NCBI GenBank assembly: GCA_902590465.1
Contig: CACIWX010000005.1
Span: 1 to 41,043, forward strand
Direction of reading: 5' to 3'
DNA length: 41,043 nt
DNA from: an uncultured Pelagibacteraceae bacterium
GTDB lineage: Bacteria; Pseudomonadota; Alphaproteobacteria; Pelagibacterales; Pelagibacteraceae
The notes under the pieces: model-generated
The model's database searches: none
Told to the model about the DNA's origin: nothing
Seen by the model: only the letters and a program-made list of their open reading frames with translations
Part shown: piece after piece, positions 38,940 to 41,043 of the stretch
Layout: the number at the start of each line of letters is the position of its first letter
How positions within the stretch are numbered: the stretch's first letter is position 1
Translations under genes and position numbers: made by a program

Positions 38940-40322
38940 TTATTGGCAGATTAAAAAAACTGTAGAACTCTCTAAATCTTCCAGATTGAACTTATTTTTT
39001 TTAATTGAGACTTTAATTTTATTTGCCTCTAAAAAATCTCTAACTTGACTTGCCTTTATACCAAAATTTGTATTTTCACTTTGCACTCCAAAAGCTTCTT
39101 TGGTTTTATCTTTATCTAAGCTCATTGTTGAAACACCCACTAAACTTCCATTTAATCTATCCACTATCGGACCACCACTATTTCCTGGAAGAATTGTAGC
39201 ATCGATTTGCAACATCGCAGTATTATTCGCAAGACCTTTTAGTGAATTAATAATTCCACCAGTTATTTTCAAATCATCACTTAGTGCTTTTCCAAATGGA
39301 TAACCAGCTACGAGTATATCTTGAGCTTTTTGAGGAGATTTATTAGAAAATTTTATAAAGTTTTTATTATTAATTTTACATTTTAATAAAGCTAAATCTA
39401 GCACTTGATCATGAGCAATTAATTTTGCTTCCATTTCATCGTCATTGTAAAGAAATTTAATAGTGTTTACTCCATTTACTACGTGAAAATTCGTAACTAT
39501 GTGACCTTTATTTGTAACAAAAAAACCAGTTCCCACAGATGATGGAAGCTTTTCAGATTGAGAACTTCCAATTGATCCTACCTCATTTGGAGTTTGCGCT
39601 TCCGCAGTTTCATCTTTTGGCTTATAACGTTCACCTTTGTAAGGTTCTAACTTCTCAATTTCTGGAGGCCAAATTTTATTCATAAATTTCGCATTAGGAA
39701 ATAATTTAAAAAAATTCTCCCAACCTTTCTTTTCAACTTCAATCATATTAGAACCCCAAAAAAAATAGGTTTGTTCGTATAAGTAATTAACTGGCCATAA
39801 CTCATTTTCATTTTGTTGATCTATAACTGTAGTAACGCCTTTAAAAAGAAATTTCTTTTTATTTTTTTTATCAGGTATTAGAACTCCAGTTTTGTGACCG
39901 TTAATAATACTGTAATCTACTTCGCCTGGGTTATTGAAAATGTCTTTAAAAAAAGATCCAGTGCTTGCTGAGTGTTTCACATTACATTGTATAAGATAAA
40001 CATCGTATTTATTTTTTTTTTTAACAATTCCAGAAATCAATGATGCATTATCAAACGGTTGACTCTTCCAAATACCTTCCAGTGATAGATATTCTGGTGT
40101 TCCTTTTTTAAAAAATTCATTGATAAAGTCTAATTGAACAGTAGGGTAGATAGTTCTTGTATCCCAATCGGAAGTTTTCTCATCTAGGGTAACTTTTTCA
40201 TTCCAGTCAATTTTAGTTTTTTTAAAGATTTTTTTAGCCCAGATTTTGTGTCGTGGCAAAAAATCATTCTTATAATATTTTTTGTTAAGACCTATATTGA
40301 ATATTTTGAAGTCTTTTTTCAT
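38940..40322 (-). CDS. Trypsin-like serine protease with uncharacterised N-terminal domain
   Basis: A 460-residue protein. Residues 1 to about 230 form a domain I do not recognise, rich in aromatic and Lys residues (for example WGSNMIEVEKKGWENFFKLF). A Pro/Ser/Glu linker then leads to a chymotrypsin-fold protease domain of the HtrA/DegP-like S1 type. The triad is His280 in IVTNFHVVNG, Asp309 in VLDLALLK and Ser382 in GNSGGPIVD. There is no PDZ domain and no obvious signal peptide, so it may be cytoplasmic or exported another way. ATG at 40322 is the only usable start; a stop lies four codons upstream in frame. The gene lies between the two 138-bp repeats and starts 33 bp from the second. Confidence 0.82.
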   Translation of the reverse strand: MKKDFKIFNIGLNKKYYKNDFLPRHKIWAKKIFKKTKIDWNEKVTLDEKTSDWDTRTIYPTVQLDFINEFFKKGTPEYLSLEGIWKSQPFDNASLISGIVKKKNKYDVYLIQCNVKHSASTGSFFKDIFNNPGEVDYSIINGHKTGVLIPDKKNKKKFLFKGVTTVIDQQNENELWPVNYLYEQTYFFWGSNMIEVEKKGWENFFKLFPNAKFMNKIWPPEIEKLEPYKGERYKPKDETAEAQTPNEVGSIGSSQSEKLPSSVGTGFFVTNKGHIVTNFHVVNGVNTIKFLYNDDEMEAKLIAHDQVLDLALLKCKINNKNFIKFSNKSPQKAQDILVAGYPFGKALSDDLKITGGIINSLKGLANNTAMLQIDATILPGNSGGPIVDRLNGSLVGVSTMSLDKDKTKEAFGVQSENTNFGIKASQVRDFLEANKIKVSIKKNKFNLEDLESSTVFLICQ

Positions 40323-40354
40323 AAAAAAAATTTAAAAAAACATACCAAATTCCC

Positions 40355-40492
40355 GACTCTCTGTGGACTCAGTTGAAGGCCTTTTTTGATGAGTTTTTAA
40401 AAAATTAATGTATAGTTTAAGAGGTTTTCAGAGTAGAGCAGTACCCTGAAAAGGTATGTGTCGTAAGTGCGATTCTTACCAAGGCCACCACC
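40355..40492 (+). repeat. 138-bp direct repeat, copy 2, with tRNA-like RNA gene
   Basis: Copy 2 of the unit at 38733-38870, about 93% identical and in the same orientation, 1,622 bp away. It has the same promoter-like spacing (TTGATG at 40386-40391; TGTATA 17 bp on, or TATAGT 19 bp on at 40411-40416). A GGCCTT at 40378-40383 is complementary to the 3' acceptor AAGGCC, but it lies upstream of the promoter. Confidence 0.9.
40423..40490 (+). ncRNA. tRNA-Phe-like RNA without D-arm, copy 2
   Basis: Same 68-nt structure as copy 1, differing only at the seventh acceptor position (C instead of T). Both bases are unpaired opposite C66. The anticodon arm, variable loop, T-arm and CCA are identical between copies, while the DNA just upstream has changed, which suggests that the RNA itself is conserved. 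The photolyase start lies 53 bp downstream. Confidence 0.55.
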
Positions 40493-40543
40493 TACAAGTT
40501 TAACACATCGAAAAATAAAAATTTATCTGATAATTATTTAATT

Positions 40544-41043
40544 ATGAATAAAAAGATTGGACTTTTTTGGTTAAGAGATGATTTTAGACTTATCAAAAAT
40601 GATGGACTTATAGAAGCCACTATAAATCATGATCAAGTTGTTGTTTTTTATCTTTATAAACAGAGTACCTATAAAGACCAAGAGGCGCAAAAATGGTGGT
40701 TAAGTAAATCACTTTTTAATTTTAAAGAAAAATTAAATAATTTTAATATTGCTCTTGAAATAGTAGAGACTAATTCTTTTAAAATTTTCTTTGATAAATT
40801 GATAAAAAATAAAGATTTCGCTATATATTGGAATAAGGTTTATGAGCCCGACTATCTAAAATTTGACGAATATTTGCTAAGCAATTTTGAAAATAAAAAT
40901 ATTTACCACAAAAGATTTAAAGGAAATGTTCTTAATGAAATAAATGAAATTAAGAAAAACGATGGTACCCCATTTAAGGTATTCACTCCTTTCTGGAGAA
41001 CAGCGGAAAAATATTATATTGAAAAAATACCATCAAAAGAGAA
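40544..41043 (+). CDS. phrB: Photolyase N-terminal part (3' end outside window)
   Basis: From ATG 40544 the frame stays open to the last base (166 full codons). The sequence matches the N-terminal antenna-binding alpha/beta domain of class I photolyases: GLFWLRDDFRL (6-16), VVVFYLYKQ, WNKVYEPDY and the GTPFKVFTPFWRTA block (about 141-154) that comes just before the linker to the FAD domain. The visible part ends at that linker. The complementary catalytic part is at 37719-38597 on the other strand, beginning with the same linker. Together they would make about 460-470 residues, the normal family length. Whether this gene goes on into its own FAD domain cannot be seen. Confidence 0.88.
   Translation, partial: MNKKIGLFWLRDDFRLIKNDGLIEATINHDQVVVFYLYKQSTYKDQEAQKWWLSKSLFNFKEKLNNFNIALEIVETNSFKIFFDKLIKNKDFAIYWNKVYEPDYLKFDEYLLSNFENKNIYHKRFKGNVLNEINEIKKNDGTPFKVFTPFWRTAEKYYIEKIPSKE

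Noticed and set aside
40378-40486. GGCCTT upstream of copy 2 as the true 5' acceptor strand of a longer tRNA with a ~45-nt insertion
   Set aside because: In copy 1 the pairing is broken (GGCCCT), and the promoter-like boxes lie between this element and the tRNA-like core.
38801-40490. The repeated RNA as the acceptor piece of a two-piece tmRNA
   Set aside because: It has a proper anticodon arm with GAA and a 5-nt variable loop, lacks the alanine G-U pair at the acceptor, and no coding piece or tag sequence follows.
38733-40492. The repeats as attachment sites of an integrated element
   Set aside because: There is no integrase or excisionase between or near them, and the repeat includes the promoter region rather than only a tRNA 3' end.

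Overview
The window looks like a piece of a SAR11-type alphaproteobacterium (Pelagibacterales). The DNA is very AT-rich with short spacers. The gene set secA, argJ, ubiG, lysC, ispG, prfA and prmC lies beside a single rRNA operon. A surface-polysaccharide island follows 23S directly, with no 5S gene in view. In cultured SAR11 the hypervariable region 2 (HVR2) sits between 23S and 5S, so this is most likely that region. Species-level placement is inference.

Layout. (a) 1-3508, plus strand: the SGNH end of an acyltransferase, an atypical NeuB-like synthase, a sugar epimerase and a TylF-type methyltransferase. (b) 3482-21506, minus strand: a near-continuous set of genes. It begins at the right with a MarR-type EPS regulator and a NusG/RfaH-like factor. 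These are followed by NeuB, NeuC, an epimerase, a HisF/HisH/N-sugar amidotransferase set, a sulfotransferase, a 4,6-dehydratase, an LA_1612-like protein, an ABC flippase, NeuA, a PhyH dioxygenase, a UDP-sugar dehydrogenase, an SpsF-like transferase, an oxidoreductase, a DegT aminotransferase, an APS-kinase-like protein and a cut-off acyltransferase. Together they suggest a nonulosonic-acid (legionaminate/pseudaminate-like) surface glycan carrying acetamidino and perhaps sulfate or acyl groups. (c) 21650-26322, minus strand: 23S, tRNA-Ala, tRNA-Ile and 16S, with processing stems, a leader and a promoter. (d) 26643-37716: conserved housekeeping genes. (e) 37719-41043: a photolyase C-terminal part (minus), a lipoprotein start, two copies of a 138-bp direct repeat around a trypsin-like protease, and a photolyase N-terminal part (plus).

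The most unusual items are three. First, each 138-bp repeat encodes a 68-nt tRNA-Phe-like RNA with its own promoter and apparently no D-arm. Second, both ends of the window have a gene broken into oppositely oriented halves, which means real inversions or inverted chimeras of the kind made by whole-genome amplification. Third, the island's regulator gene has twin 15-bp palindromes placed exactly on its predicted promoter.

No CRISPR array, integrase, transposase or prophage gene was seen. Start sites were chosen by eye. GC and codon-use statements are visual impressions, not calculations.
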